Shown: piece after piece, positions 44,159 to 54,371 of the stretch
Position numbering within the stretch: the first letter of the stretch is position 1
How the letters are laid out: each line of letters starts with the position of its first letter
From: Pseudomonas congelans
GTDB lineage: Bacteria > Pseudomonadota > Gammaproteobacteria > Pseudomonadales > Pseudomonadaceae
Assembly (NCBI RefSeq): GCF_900103225.1
Contig: NZ_FNJH01000004.1
Coordinates: 186,001 to 250,000, forward strand
Direction of reading: 5' to 3'
DNA length: 64,000 nt
Notes under the pieces: model-generated
The model's database searches: none
What the model was told of the DNA's origin: nothing
Seen by the model: the letters and a program-made list of their open reading frames with translations, nothing else
Made by a program: the position numbers and the translations under genes

Positions 44159-44629
44159 CTATGACAGCCCTGCATCCACCAGCCATTGCTCCAGTCCTTC
44201 TAGGTCGGGAATACGGGCTACGGTTTCGCCGATCTGTACGGCGGCCAGTTCCAGCTCGGCCAGCGGTACATCGACGTAGCTCAACTGGCTGTCGACCTTG
44301 CACGAGCGCGGGATGCCTTGAGTCAGCAGGGCGATGAACCTGACGTCGTTGCGTCCGCCCAGTGCGTTAAGCACCACGATACGGGCTCGACCACCGACGC
44401 GGGTGCGGCCTCCGCAGGCAGCTTCGAAGCTGAGCAGCGGCAAGGTCAGTTCGCGCCAGCTGATCGGCCCCAGATACCACTCGGGGGCGTCCGGCTCTGC
44501 GCTGCAATCCTGGTAATCGATCAACTCGGCGACCGCGACGTTGGGCAGCAGCAGATGCCGGTCACTCAACGGCACCAGCAAGCCGGTCAGGCTAGTCAGA
44601 CGGCTGGTCTGGAACGTACCTTCAGACAT
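44159..44629 (-). CDS. chpC: CheW-like protein ChpC
   Basis: The 156-residue protein has a CheW fold (LTGLLVPLSDRHLLLPNVAVAELIDY, WYLGPISWRELTLPLLSFE, RFIALLTQGIPRSCKVD). It would couple a receptor to the ChpA kinase in the twitching-motility pathway. It overlaps the end of chpA by 8 bases, where P. aeruginosa has the methylesterase gene chpB between chpA and chpC. Loss of chpB is therefore visible in the gene order. It is the last gene of the pil-chp operon. Confidence 0.87.
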   Translation of the reverse strand: MSEGTFQTSRLTSLTGLLVPLSDRHLLLPNVAVAELIDYQDCSAEPDAPEWYLGPISWRELTLPLLSFEAACGGRTRVGGRARIVVLNALGGRNDVRFIALLTQGIPRSCKVDSQLSYVDVPLAELELAAVQIGETVARIPDLEGLEQWLVDAGLS

Positions 44630-47600
44630 GTGCCTGGCTCCAGTAAGCGATGCTCTCCAGCAACACGGTTTCCTGATACGGCTTGCTCAGGTACTCGTTG
44701 ACGCCCACCGCCATCGCCCGATCGCGATGCTTCTGGCCCGAGCGGGAGGTGATCATGATGATAGGCAGCTCCTTGAGCTGTTCGTCCTGGCGGATCTGGC
44801 TGGCCACTTCAAAGCCGTCCATGCGCGGCATTTCGATATCGAGCAGCATGATGTCAGGCGTGTGCTCCTGCAACAGGGTCATGGCATCGACACCGTCCTT
44901 GGCCGTCAACACATGCATGCCGTGGCGCTCCAGCAAGCGGCTGGTGACTTTGCGTACCGTCACCGAATCGTCCACCACCATCACCAGCAACGGTCTGGCG
45001 TGCTCGGCTTCGTGGTAGGCAGGCGCCAGCCCTCTGAAAGGCAAGCCCTGCAAGGTACGGATCTGCGCCATCAGATCGAGAATCAGCACCACCCGGCCGT
45101 CACCCAGAATGGTCGCGCCGGAAATGCCCTGCACCCTGGAGAACTGCGTACCAAGGCTCTTGACCACAATCTCGCGCGAGCCTGCCAGTGCATCGACCTG
45201 CACCGCCACCCACTGATCCTGCAGATGCACCAGCAACACCGGCAGCGGCTGCAATTGCCCGGCCAGTCTGGGCGGACTGCTGCCCAGCAATTCGCCCAGA
45301 TAGCGCAACTCGTAACTGCGCCCGCCATATTGATAGCGCGGCGGGCTGGTCTGGTAATAGCCGTCCAGCTCATTGGCCATGACGCGCACGATGCCGTCGA
45401 CGGTATTGAGCGGCACCGCATACTGTTCTTCACCGCACGTGACCATCAGCGCCCGGTTGACCGACACCGAAATCGGCAGTCGAATACGGAAGCGCGTGCC
45501 CTGGCCCGGCACCGAGTCGATGACCATCGAACCGCCCAGCTGCTTGACCTCGGCGTGCACTACATCCATGCCCACACCACGTCCGGAAATCTGGGTGATG
45601 ATCTCGCTGGTGGAAAACCCCGCCTGGAGGATGAACGGCAACACCTCATGGTCGGACAGATCGGCATCCGGATGAATCATGCCGCGCTTGATAGCTTTGC
45701 GGCGTACCGCTGCCAGATCGACGCCCGAGCCGTCATCGCTCAGCTCGATGACCATATCGCCGCCTTCGTACATCAGTTCCAGACTGATATGGCCCTGTTC
45801 CGGCTTGCCGGCGGCAATGCGCTTTTCGGTACTTTCAAGCCCGTGATCGACGGCGTTGCGCAGCATGTGCTCCAGCGGCGCGACCATTCGTTCCAGCACG
45901 TTGCGGTCCATTTCACCGTCGGCGTTGCCCACGTCGAAATGGACTTTCTTGTGCAGTTCCGAAGCCACCTGGCGCACCACACGACGCAGGCGCGGCACCA
46001 AACGCTCGAACGGCACCATGCGCGTACGCATCAGGCCTTCCTGAAGCTGGGTGTTGACCCTGGCCTGTTGCGACAGCAGCGTTTCCGCGTCGCGGGCACG
46101 CGCGCCGAGGGTTTCCTTGAGGTCCAGCAGGTCGGACGCCGATTCGAACAGAGCGCGCGACAGCTGCTGCAGCTGGGAATGACGGTCCATTTCCAGCGGG
46201 TCGAACTCTTCGTAGCCGAGCCGCTCGGCCTGGACCTGCTCACGGCTGAGAATGCGCCCCTGGGTTTCCATATCCAGACGACGCAATTGGTCGCGCATCC
46301 GCTCGATGGTGGTTTCCATCTCTACCAGGGCGATCTGTGAATCAATGATCTGCTGTTCGATACGTCCACGGAAAATGGAGGTTTCGCCGGCCAGGTTGAC
46401 CAGGTCTTCCAGTTGCTCGGCAGGCACCTTGACCATTTCCGGGCCACTGCGCTCGGCCTCCCCCTCGGCGACCGGGGCCACGGTTACCACCGACTCCGGA
46501 TGGACCTCCGGGTCCTGCGCAGCCAGCGGTGCGCCCGAAGGCTCATCGGTGGCCAGCCTGCGAATGCTCTCAATCAGCAAGGTGGCGTCAGGCAGCGGCT
46601 TTTCATTGCGCACGGCATCGAGCATGTCGGCCAACACATCCTGACCGCTCTGCAACAGGCCGATCATCAGCGGCGCGGGCTGCAGACTTCCGGCGGAAAG
46701 CCCCTCGTAAAGCGTCTCCAGCTCGTGGGCGAGGTCGCCTATCGGAGCAATTTCCACCATCCGCGCGCCGCCCTTGAGGGTATGCAGGTCGCGCAGCAGG
46801 TTTTCGACTTCCAGCATGTTGTGCGGATCGGCCTGCCAGCGCGCCAATGCCGCGCCGGAGCTTTCCATGATGTCGAAACCTTCCTCGAGGAAGACTTCAC
46901 GCAGCTCGGTGTCATGTTCGGGAAGATCTTCATTGACGGCAGGCGAGGCCTGCACCTCGAGCCCGGCGCTCTCCAGCGTGCGGCAGCTGCGCAGCGCTTC
47001 GATCAAGGCCGAGGGGTCGCTGAGCGCTTCCTGCCGGTACAGTTGCTCCAGCAGAATCGCCAGATGGTCGTGGCTCTCGTGCAGCAGCTCGGCCAGTGTC
47101 GGCGAATGATTGAAGCGCCGGTCGATCAAGCCTTCGTAAAGGTTTTCCAGTTCGTGGGCCAAATCGCCCACCTCGACCACCTCAGCCATCCGCGCACCGC
47201 CCTTGAGGGTGTGCAGGTCGCGCTGTAACGAGGCCAGCGGTGCAGGGTTTTCCGGATCGGCCAGCCAGCGCTGCAAGGCTTGACCGGCGCTGTCGAGGAT
47301 ATCGACGGCCTCCTCCAGAAATATCTCGACGATTTCGTCGTCCGGACCGGCAACTTCAGTCTCAGCGTGCCCCGCCTCGCTGGCCAGTTGCTCGGTGGCG
47401 GCATTGAGCTCGGTCACGCTCAAGGTGCGATGGCCGTCGCTCTTGACCAGTCCGGTCGCCGACGGGTCAAGCGCCTGATCCAGCAACTGGTTCAAGGCAC
47501 GCACGCATTCGGGACGCGGCTCGACATCCTGGCCGGCAGCCACCTGATCAAGCATGTTGATCAGCGCTTCGTGAGCATTTTCCGCCACATCGAAAAACCG

Positions 47601-50600
47601 GTCGCTGACCGCCAGACTGCTTTCCTCGACCGCACCGTAGAGGTCGAGCAAGGCTTCGCATAGCTCATCGACCTGCGGCAGGTCAGCCAGATGCGCGCCA
47701 TGACCGAGGGTGGTCAGCTCATCGAGCAGCGCGCTCAGTTCCTGGCGTTCGCCGGGGTGCTGCCGCCAGCGCTGCAGCAGGTTTTCCGCATCCAGCACGA
47801 TGTCCATGCCCTCGGCCAGAAAACCGGCGAGCAGCGTGGGGTTGCGCTTGATCCGTAGGCCGCTGTCCGACTCGCGCAGCACCACGGTGAGGCGGTCGTT
47901 GAGCATCGCCAGGGCAGCCTCGATCAGCTGCGCGGCACCCGGAATATCGGCCAGCGGGGTGCTGTCGAGTTGCTTGAGGCCCTTGTGCAGCAACGGTTCG
48001 GCGCTGCGCAGCAGGACGAGCTCCGGTGAGCCGATATCGATGAGGTTGGCCTTGTATTCACGCACCAACTGATCGAGCGGGCTGGCCAGTTCGGCAATCG
48101 GCAGCACCCCGGCCATGTGTGCGCTGCCCTTGAGTGTATGCAGCGCACGCAGCACCGCGTCGCTGATCGCCGGTGACGCTGATTGTTCGGCGTTGTCGAG
48201 GAAGCGACCGAGTGTGTTCAGATGGCCGAGCGCTTCCTGACGGAAAATCTCCAGCAACTGTGGATCGAGCGGTTCGTCGGCAACAGGTTTACCTGGTGCA
48301 GGATCATCCAAGGCCGGCAGCGTCGGAGGCTCCAGCCCATTGGCCAACGCATGGGCACGGGCCGCCAACAGGTCGACATCGTCACGCTGACACTGGGCAT
48401 CTTCGGCGAAGTCGCGGATGACCGACGGCAGCAGCGCCTGCACTTCGCTCATCAGTTGCTGCACTTCGAGGCCCGGCAGCACATCGCCTTCCAGCACCCG
48501 GTTGAGCAGGTTTTCCACCGACCAGGCCAGTTCGCTGAGGATCAGCGCACGCACCATCCGGCCGCTGCCCTTGAGGGTATGAAACGCACGACGCACTTCG
48601 GTCAACGCCGTGCTGTCCCAATGGCCGTCGCGGCCGAGCGAGGTGAACCAGCGCGGCAGGTACTCGCGCAGCGCGTCGAGCACCTCGTCGGCCTCTTCGA
48701 GAAACACATCGCGCAACTCATCGTCCACCGCCTCTTCCCCGGCCGAGGGCGGCAACAGGCTGGTGGGGACGTTACGGGCGGGAGGGTTGACGGCCGAGAC
48801 CGGGCTGGCGAGGACCTGGGCAATGGTTTGCGTGGGGCTGACCAGCGCCTTGCGGTCATCCAGTTCCAGCAACTCGTCCTGAGTGATGACTTCTTCGAGC
48901 AACGGCACTTCGAGGGTGTCAGCAGCAGGCGTATAGCCCAGCCGCGCCAGGCTTTGCTGGGCCATGTCGAGCACTTGGTCGCCCGGCGCCTGATGGTCTT
49001 CGAGCATGCGCTCCAGGTAATACTCGATACCGGTGATGGTGTCGGCCAGACAATCGAGCTGAACCCAGGCGGGACGGGTTTCGTCCACCAGCAGGTGTTC
49101 CTGAATGTATTCGTTGCAGGCGGCCAGCAGACTGGCAGCCCGGGCCAGCGGAATCATCGCCAGCGCACCACGAACCTGCACGATCAGCGCGCAGAGCGGA
49201 TCGAGCCGCTGCCGGTCCCATTCGCCGTCGATGTAATCGAGAATCACGTCCTTGGCCTGCTGCAGCACCGTGCGGGCTTCGCGAATCACCAGTTGATGAA
49301 TCTGCGTCAGGTCGGTGGTCGGCAGGCGGCTTTCCTCGCGGCTGACCTGCTCGTGACTCCCGGCCATACCGGCAAGGGTCGATTCGACGTAGAGCAAGGC
49401 ACCCGCGACATCCATCAGCGCAGCGTCGCTGGGCTCGCGCTGCCCCTGCGCCAGACCGAGGACCACGGAAAGCTGATCGATGATCACCTTGCGCGGCTGG
49501 CCGAACCCCAGCACCGCCAGGGTGTCGGCAATCTGCCGCAACGGTGGCAGCAACGCGTTGAGCTCGCTGACATGCTGACGGTCGCCGCGCACGAACACAT
49601 CGAGCCGCTCCTTGACCCTGACCAGCCCTTCGCACAAGGCCACGATCACCGAGCGCATGGCGTCACGGTCCGGACCGGCCATGCGGGCACGCTCTTCGTT
49701 GACCACGTCGTTGCCGGGCAAGGCATCGGCCAGCGCGTACTGGTCCTTGAGGTCGAGCATCTTCGGCGCCAGGCTGTCGGACTTGGCGATGTAGAACAGC
49801 AGGCTTTTCAACAGCTCTTCGGGGGCGGGCTGATTGATGCCGGTGACGCCCTGCTCGGCCAGACGCTTGAGTTCCTTGTCGGCGTCCTTCAACAGGCTGC
49901 GCAGCGCCGGACTGTTGGTGAAGTTGCCGTTGAGCATGGTTTCGACCAGTGCCGAGGCGATTCGCCAGAGCGCACCGAGCGGCGCGTCTTCGCACAACTG
50001 CTCAAGCCGGGCAAACACCTTGGCCATGTAGCCGAGCTGGGTCTGAACGCCCTGCTCACGCATCAGGCCGGCCAGCGCCGCCTGCAGGGTCTGGCGCAGC
50101 TTGCGTAGCAGGCTGGGTAATTCCGGGGTATTGCGCCGCGCCAGCTCCTGTTCATCAAGCGCCGGCACGACGACCAACTGCGGGGCAAACAGGCTGGTTT
50201 CCGAGAGCAGACTTTCGCCCCGCGCACTGCGCAGGTCGTTGAGCAGTGGCAAGACTACCAGCGGCAGGTCCCGGCGCGCAGAATGAATACGCTCCAGGTA
50301 AACCGGCAACTGACTCATGGCCTGGATCAACAGTTGCTCGGACTCGACCGGATGGCTGACGCGGTTCTGCTGGACCGCCAGCGCCAGTTGCTCGATTTCC
50401 TCGGCCAGCAAAGCGGCGCCATAGAACTCGATCATCTGCAGACTGCCGTGAACTTGATGTACCAGGTTCAGGCACTCGGCCATTGCCGCAGCGTTGGCCG
50501 GGTCTTCGATGAACAGGTCCAGCGCCTGCCGGGCCTGGCGCAGTGTTTCGGCGATCTCGCCTTTCAGCCACTCAAGGGCTACATAATCGTGACGATCAGC

Positions 50601-50603
50601 CAT
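44622..50603 (-). CDS. chpA: ChpA, hybrid CheA-type kinase with multiple Hpt domains and a receiver
   Basis: ChpA (PilL) is the histidine kinase of the Pil-Chp system that controls type IV pili and cAMP. The 1993-residue protein has a series of Hpt-like domains: HQVHGSLQM near 50, HTLKGSGRM, HTLKGSAHM, and two HTLKGGARM, with further degenerate copies (VQVRGALAM, TTLGHGAHL) lacking the usual His. Then come the dimerisation/catalytic core (LRNAVDHGLE, DDGSGVD, GRGVGMDVV), a CheW domain and a C-terminal receiver (VDDSVTVRK, LLDIEMPRMDG). P. aeruginosa ChpA is longer, about 2470 residues by memory, so some N-terminal modules are absent or merged. ATG 50603 follows the pilJ stop by 47 bases; no pilK lies between. 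Confidence 0.95.
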   Translation of the reverse strand: MADRHDYVALEWLKGEIAETLRQARQALDLFIEDPANAAAMAECLNLVHQVHGSLQMIEFYGAALLAEEIEQLALAVQQNRVSHPVESEQLLIQAMSQLPVYLERIHSARRDLPLVVLPLLNDLRSARGESLLSETSLFAPQLVVVPALDEQELARRNTPELPSLLRKLRQTLQAALAGLMREQGVQTQLGYMAKVFARLEQLCEDAPLGALWRIASALVETMLNGNFTNSPALRSLLKDADKELKRLAEQGVTGINQPAPEELLKSLLFYIAKSDSLAPKMLDLKDQYALADALPGNDVVNEERARMAGPDRDAMRSVIVALCEGLVRVKERLDVFVRGDRQHVSELNALLPPLRQIADTLAVLGFGQPRKVIIDQLSVVLGLAQGQREPSDAALMDVAGALLYVESTLAGMAGSHEQVSREESRLPTTDLTQIHQLVIREARTVLQQAKDVILDYIDGEWDRQRLDPLCALIVQVRGALAMIPLARAASLLAACNEYIQEHLLVDETRPAWVQLDCLADTITGIEYYLERMLEDHQAPGDQVLDMAQQSLARLGYTPAADTLEVPLLEEVITQDELLELDDRKALVSPTQTIAQVLASPVSAVNPPARNVPTSLLPPSAGEEAVDDELRDVFLEEADEVLDALREYLPRWFTSLGRDGHWDSTALTEVRRAFHTLKGSGRMVRALILSELAWSVENLLNRVLEGDVLPGLEVQQLMSEVQALLPSVIRDFAEDAQCQRDDVDLLAARAHALANGLEPPTLPALDDPAPGKPVADEPLDPQLLEIFRQEALGHLNTLGRFLDNAEQSASPAISDAVLRALHTLKGSAHMAGVLPIAELASPLDQLVREYKANLIDIGSPELVLLRSAEPLLHKGLKQLDSTPLADIPGAAQLIEAALAMLNDRLTVVLRESDSGLRIKRNPTLLAGFLAEGMDIVLDAENLLQRWRQHPGERQELSALLDELTTLGHGAHLADLPQVDELCEALLDLYGAVEESSLAVSDRFFDVAENAHEALINMLDQVAAGQDVEPRPECVRALNQLLDQALDPSATGLVKSDGHRTLSVTELNAATEQLASEAGHAETEVAGPDDEIVEIFLEEAVDILDSAGQALQRWLADPENPAPLASLQRDLHTLKGGARMAEVVEVGDLAHELENLYEGLIDRRFNHSPTLAELLHESHDHLAILLEQLYRQEALSDPSALIEALRSCRTLESAGLEVQASPAVNEDLPEHDTELREVFLEEGFDIMESSGAALARWQADPHNMLEVENLLRDLHTLKGGARMVEIAPIGDLAHELETLYEGLSAGSLQPAPLMIGLLQSGQDVLADMLDAVRNEKPLPDATLLIESIRRLATDEPSGAPLAAQDPEVHPESVVTVAPVAEGEAERSGPEMVKVPAEQLEDLVNLAGETSIFRGRIEQQIIDSQIALVEMETTIERMRDQLRRLDMETQGRILSREQVQAERLGYEEFDPLEMDRHSQLQQLSRALFESASDLLDLKETLGARARDAETLLSQQARVNTQLQEGLMRTRMVPFERLVPRLRRVVRQVASELHKKVHFDVGNADGEMDRNVLERMVAPLEHMLRNAVDHGLESTEKRIAAGKPEQGHISLELMYEGGDMVIELSDDGSGVDLAAVRRKAIKRGMIHPDADLSDHEVLPFILQAGFSTSEIITQISGRGVGMDVVHAEVKQLGGSMVIDSVPGQGTRFRIRLPISVSVNRALMVTCGEEQYAVPLNTVDGIVRVMANELDGYYQTSPPRYQYGGRSYELRYLGELLGSSPPRLAGQLQPLPVLLVHLQDQWVAVQVDALAGSREIVVKSLGTQFSRVQGISGATILGDGRVVLILDLMAQIRTLQGLPFRGLAPAYHEAEHARPLLVMVVDDSVTVRKVTSRLLERHGMHVLTAKDGVDAMTLLQEHTPDIMLLDIEMPRMDGFEVASQIRQDEQLKELPIIMITSRSGQKHRDRAMAVGVNEYLSKPYQETVLLESIAYWSQAHV

Positions 50604-50650
50604 GACGAGTACCGCCTGTTACCCAATCAAGGTTGTTCATGTGCGGTACA

Positions 50651-52693
50651 TCATCCGGCTTTCTTCGATGACGGCAGGGCAAAGCCCGATACCGAACGAC
50701 GCATTTCGCTGGCCATTTTCGCCAGATTGCCGATGCTTTCGGCGGTAGCCGATGTGCCCGAGGTGGTCTGCGAAGTGGTTTGCTGAATGACAGTCATGAT
50801 CTGTGAAATCTGCCCGGCAGACTCGGCCTGCTGGTGGGCGGCGTCGGTGATACTTTCGATCAGTTCGGCCAGCACCCTGGACACCCCTTCGATTTCCCCC
50901 AGCGCTACCCCGGCGTCCTGCGCCAGACGGGCGCCGCGCACGACTTCACTGGTGGTCTGCTCCATGGAGATAACCGCCTCGTTGGTGTCGTTCTGAATGG
51001 CCCGGACCAGCGTTTCGATCTGCTTGGTCGCGGACGACGAACGCTCGGCCAGGCGCTGTACTTCGTCAGCCACCACGGCAAACCCTCGTCCGGCATCACC
51101 GGCCATCGACGCCTGAATGGCGGCGTTCAAGGCGAGGATATTGGTCTGGTCGGCAATGTCGTCGATCAGGCTGACGATGTCGCCAATCTCCTGGGATGAC
51201 TCGCCCAGACGCTTGATGCGCTTGGAGGTGTCCTGGATCTGCTCGCGAATGTTGTCCATGCCATGAATGGTGTTATGCACGACCTCGTTGCCTTTATTGG
51301 CAATCGCCACGGAGCGCTCCGCCACGGCCGAGGACTCCGAGGCGTTGGTCGAGACCTGATCGATGGACGCCGCCATGTCGTTGATCGCCGTCGACGCCGC
51401 ACTGATCTGCAACGCCTGGTGCTCTGAGGCAGCCGACAATTGCATGGCCGTCGCCTGGGTTTCGGTTACCGCAGCCGCCACCTGCTCGGCGGTCAGGTTG
51501 ATGGTCACCACCAGCTCGCGCAATTGATCGATGGAGTAGTTGATGGAGTCGGCAATCGCTCCGGTGAAGTCCTCGGTCACAGAGGCCGTGACCGTCAGAT
51601 CGCCGTCGGCGAGGTTCTCGATCTCGTCCAGCAGGCGCATGATCGCTGTCTGGTTGCGTTCGCTCTTCTGCGCGGTTTCGCGCAGCTGGCGATTGGTCTC
51701 GCGCACCATGACCAGCCCGATGAGGATGATCGACGCCAGTGCCAGCAAGCCCAGCACATAGCCGCCGACGGTGTTCATGGTACGGCGCTTGGCGAGGTTT
51801 TCCAGGCTGTTGGCGAGTACCGAGGTTTCATCCAGCAGGGTCTGTGAGGTGTTGAAGATATTGCCCGACGCCTCGCGCACCTGATACAGCTCGGGCGAGG
51901 TTTCGAGAATCTCGTCCACCGAGCCTGAGACGAATTCGAACAGTTCGGCGATCTCCGCCAGCCGCGCGCGCGCATCGCGGTCCTCGACCTGAGATATGCG
52001 CAGCGTGGCGTTGCCCTCCAGCATGCCGTTGAGCACACGACCGAACTGGCTGGCATCGCGGCCAAAGGCGTCGGCGGCCTGCACAGCCGTTTCATCGCCG
52101 GCCAGCACGGTGTTGACCGAACCGAGAATCCGTTCTGCGAGCAGCGCCTGGCGTTGCGCAACCACTACCTGCGCAGCAGGGGCCCGGCTTTGCAGAAGGT
52201 TCTCGACGACTTTTTCGTATTCGGCCTGCAATTGCGGAATGGTTTCGGCCAGCGTCGCCGCCACCTGATGCAGCGACAGGACGGTCTGTTCGCTGGCCAG
52301 AATCACGTCGGTGCTCTTGCGCAGCCCTTCCCAGTCACGTTGCACAGTGCGCAACTCGTCGCGTATCAGGTCGGGAGCTGCAGGCAGGCCGGTGGCCGGG
52401 TCGCCTTTTCTCAGGTAGCCCCAGCGCACGTCGAAATCGTTGCGCGCATCCGCCAGCAGTTTGAACGCCTGGGTTTTGCCGGCAGCCGCTTCGGTGGCGT
52501 TTTTCGCGATGCGTTGCGACAGGACGCGCAGTTCACCGGCATGCCCGATGTACTGTTTGTCGTAGTTGGACTGAGTGTTGAGGTAGGCGAAGTTGGCGAA
52601 CAGCAACATGATGAAAACGATGAGCGCCACGAACAGCAGAATAATCTGCGTGCGGCTTCTTGCGCCTTCCCTTGACCGGTCTGTACTACTCAT
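50651..52693 (-). CDS. pilJ: PilJ, methyl-accepting chemoreceptor for twitching
   Basis: The 680-residue receptor has a short cytoplasmic start, a membrane segment (about 16-36, [20 protein letters not shown]), a long periplasmic region with two PilJ-type modules (37-310), a second membrane segment (about 316-336), a HAMP domain and a signalling domain whose hairpin tip contains [35 protein letters not shown]. It would activate ChpA via PilI and ChpC upon pilus or surface contact. No C-terminal pentapeptide for CheR docking is present, in line with the absence of a pilK gene. pilI lies 50 bases upstream. Confidence 0.95.
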   Translation of the reverse strand: MSSTDRSREGARSRTQIILLFVALIVFIMLLFANFAYLNTQSNYDKQYIGHAGELRVLSQRIAKNATEAAAGKTQAFKLLADARNDFDVRWGYLRKGDPATGLPAAPDLIRDELRTVQRDWEGLRKSTDVILASEQTVLSLHQVAATLAETIPQLQAEYEKVVENLLQSRAPAAQVVVAQRQALLAERILGSVNTVLAGDETAVQAADAFGRDASQFGRVLNGMLEGNATLRISQVEDRDARARLAEIAELFEFVSGSVDEILETSPELYQVREASGNIFNTSQTLLDETSVLANSLENLAKRRTMNTVGGYVLGLLALASIILIGLVMVRETNRQLRETAQKSERNQTAIMRLLDEIENLADGDLTVTASVTEDFTGAIADSINYSIDQLRELVVTINLTAEQVAAAVTETQATAMQLSAASEHQALQISAASTAINDMAASIDQVSTNASESSAVAERSVAIANKGNEVVHNTIHGMDNIREQIQDTSKRIKRLGESSQEIGDIVSLIDDIADQTNILALNAAIQASMAGDAGRGFAVVADEVQRLAERSSSATKQIETLVRAIQNDTNEAVISMEQTTSEVVRGARLAQDAGVALGEIEGVSRVLAELIESITDAAHQQAESAGQISQIMTVIQQTTSQTTSGTSATAESIGNLAKMASEMRRSVSGFALPSSKKAG

Positions 52694-52743
52694 TAATCAG
52701 GCCCCCGCCTGGATCAATTGTGAAACACACCAGGCCCGACATG

Positions 52744-53283
52744 CTAGGAAGCCAGGTCCATGAAATCCGCAGACTGCACCAGCGCCCAAGGGCTGAAGAT
52801 CTGCCACGCCTGCTCGCGGATGAACTGCCCGCGCAGGAACGGCACCATACGCTGATCCATGTCCTGCGGGGTCTGGGGTATGAGGCTCAACTGACTGAAA
52901 CGTTGCATGCCGAACACTTCATCGACCAGCAGACCGGCAAACACGTCATGGTGCTCGACCACCAGCACACGTCGCTGTTTGCGCACCGGTGCCAGTTCGT
53001 GACCGAAAAACCCGCACAGATCCATCAGCGGCAACAACCGGCCCCGCAGGTTGGCGATACCTGCCACCCAGAACTTCACGCCGGGCATCACGGCATGATG
53101 GGGTTCGTGAAGGATTTCAGCGATTTCGCCAATCGGCGCGACAAACCGTTGCTCGCCCATGCGAAAGCCGATGCCGACCCAATCCTGCTGATGGGCTTCC
53201 TGCAGCGGCAGGCCCGCCGCCAGCGAACGACAGCGTCGATCCATATCCAGAAGCAGTTCAAAAGCAGTGCGCGGCTCGGCCAT
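52744..53283 (-). CDS. pilI: PilI, CheW-like adaptor
   Basis: The 179-residue protein is a CheW-domain adaptor: GIGFRMGEQRFVAPIGEIAEIL, WVAGIANLRGRLLPLMDLCGFFG and VLVVEHHDVFAGLLVDEVFGMQRF. It bridges PilJ and ChpA. It starts at ATG 53283, 14 bases after the pilH stop, in the pilG-pilH-pilI-pilJ-chpA-chpC operon. Confidence 0.93.
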   Translation of the reverse strand: MAEPRTAFELLLDMDRRCRSLAAGLPLQEAHQQDWVGIGFRMGEQRFVAPIGEIAEILHEPHHAVMPGVKFWVAGIANLRGRLLPLMDLCGFFGHELAPVRKQRRVLVVEHHDVFAGLLVDEVFGMQRFSQLSLIPQTPQDMDQRMVPFLRGQFIREQAWQIFSPWALVQSADFMDLAS

Positions 53284-53297
53284 GGCGATTCCGGCAA

Positions 53298-53663
53298 TCA
53301 GCCGGCCAGCACCGCATTCAGGGTTTTCATCAGGGTTTCTTCGTCCACCGGCTTGGTCAGGTAATCCCGCGCGCCCTGGCGTTTGCCCCAGACCTTGTCG
53401 GTTTCCTGATCCTTGGTGGTGATCATGATCACCGGGATCATGCTGGTATCGGCATCCTTGGTCAGCTGGCGCGTGGCCTGAAAGCCGTTGAGCCCCGGCA
53501 TGACGATGTCCATCAGCACGGCATCGGGCTTTTCCTGACGGGCCAGGGCCACGCCATCAGCGCCGTTTTCGGCCTTGAGCACTTCATGACCGTGCTTTTC
53601 CAGCATGCCGGTAAGTTTGTACATTTCAGTCGGCGAGTCATCGACGATCAATATTCGAGCCAT
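53298..53663 (-). CDS. pilH: PilH, single-domain response regulator
   Basis: The 121-residue CheY-like protein has the acidic pair (LIVDDSPTEM), phospho-acceptor Asp52 in AVLMDIVMPGLNG, Thr87 and Lys109 in YLTKPVDEETL. In P. aeruginosa PilH counters PilG and is linked to pilus retraction and signal quenching. It lies between pilG (46 bases) and pilI (14 bases). Confidence 0.94.
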   Translation of the reverse strand: MARILIVDDSPTEMYKLTGMLEKHGHEVLKAENGADGVALARQEKPDAVLMDIVMPGLNGFQATRQLTKDADTSMIPVIMITTKDQETDKVWGKRQGARDYLTKPVDEETLMKTLNAVLAG

Positions 53664-53709
53664 GGGTGTTCCCCGTCAGATTACGAGCGCGCTACATCAG
53701 GCGCGGGCG

Positions 53710-54120
53710 TCATGATATGTGTTGTTCTGCTGCTACGAAGCCCGGCACATGAGCCTTGATCGCACTGAGCAGTTCTTCCTTGCTGAAAGGCTTGGTCAAA
53801 AACTGATCGGAACCGACAATCCGCCCCTTGGCCTTGTCGAACAAGCCGTCCTTGGAGGACAGCATGATGACCGGCGTCGACTTGAATGCCCGGTTGTTCT
53901 TGATCAGCGCGCAGGTCTGATAACCGTCCAGACGCGGCATCATGATATCGACGAATATGATTCGCGGGTGGTTATCGGCAATCTTGGCCAGCGCGTCGAA
54001 ACCGTCTATCGCAGTGATGACTTCACAGCCTGCGTTCTTGAGCAGTGTTTCGGCGGTGCGGCGGATGGTCTTCGAATCATCGATGACCATGACTTTCAGG
54101 GCGGAGGCGTGTTGTTCCAT
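53710..54120 (-). CDS. pilG: PilG, single-domain response regulator
   Basis: The 136-residue CheY-like protein has VIDDSKTIRRTAETLLKNAG, phospho-acceptor Asp58 in IIFVDIMMPRLDG and Lys108 in FLTKPFSKEEL. PilG~P is thought to promote pilus extension and activate CyaB. It is the first gene of the leftward pil-chp operon, divergent from gshB across 251 bases that hold two palindromes. Confidence 0.94.
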   Translation of the reverse strand: MEQHASALKVMVIDDSKTIRRTAETLLKNAGCEVITAIDGFDALAKIADNHPRIIFVDIMMPRLDGYQTCALIKNNRAFKSTPVIMLSSKDGLFDKAKGRIVGSDQFLTKPFSKEELLSAIKAHVPGFVAAEQHIS

Positions 54121-54257
54121 AGCTGCTCCATCGCCGCAGCGAATTTTTGCGCATTCTGCGAGGCACTGGGAGCCTGACGGTATCGCTTCGTTGATCGACT
54201 GGGACCGAAGACCGGATGCCGAGCCTTTTTAGCACACTCTCCAGACGCAATCCATAA

Positions 54258-54289
54258 AGTGCACCTCGGTGCACTGCGGCAGGCCTGCC
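54258..54289. promoter_or_regulatory. Two adjacent perfect palindromes between pilG and gshB
   Basis: AGTGCACC-TC-GGTGCACT (54258-54275) is an 8-2-8 inverted repeat, and GGCAGGCCTGCC (54278-54289) is a perfect 12-base palindrome immediately after. They lie 138-169 bases before pilG and 83-114 before gshB, so they could bind regulators of either gene or fold as hairpins in a leader. No known Pseudomonas consensus was matched. Confidence 0.5.
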
Positions 54290-54371
54290 CCTTGACCGGG
54301 AGCAATCGGAGCGCCACCCTGATGCCAATTTTACGGCCGTTGCGGCCCTTACCGATCAGAGGATATTGCCC

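Noticed and set aside
44541..50108. Long plus-strand open frames opposite chpA (44541-46340 and 48183-50108)
   Set aside because: His/Gln-rich translations without motifs, lying wholly within a well-supported gene on the other strand.
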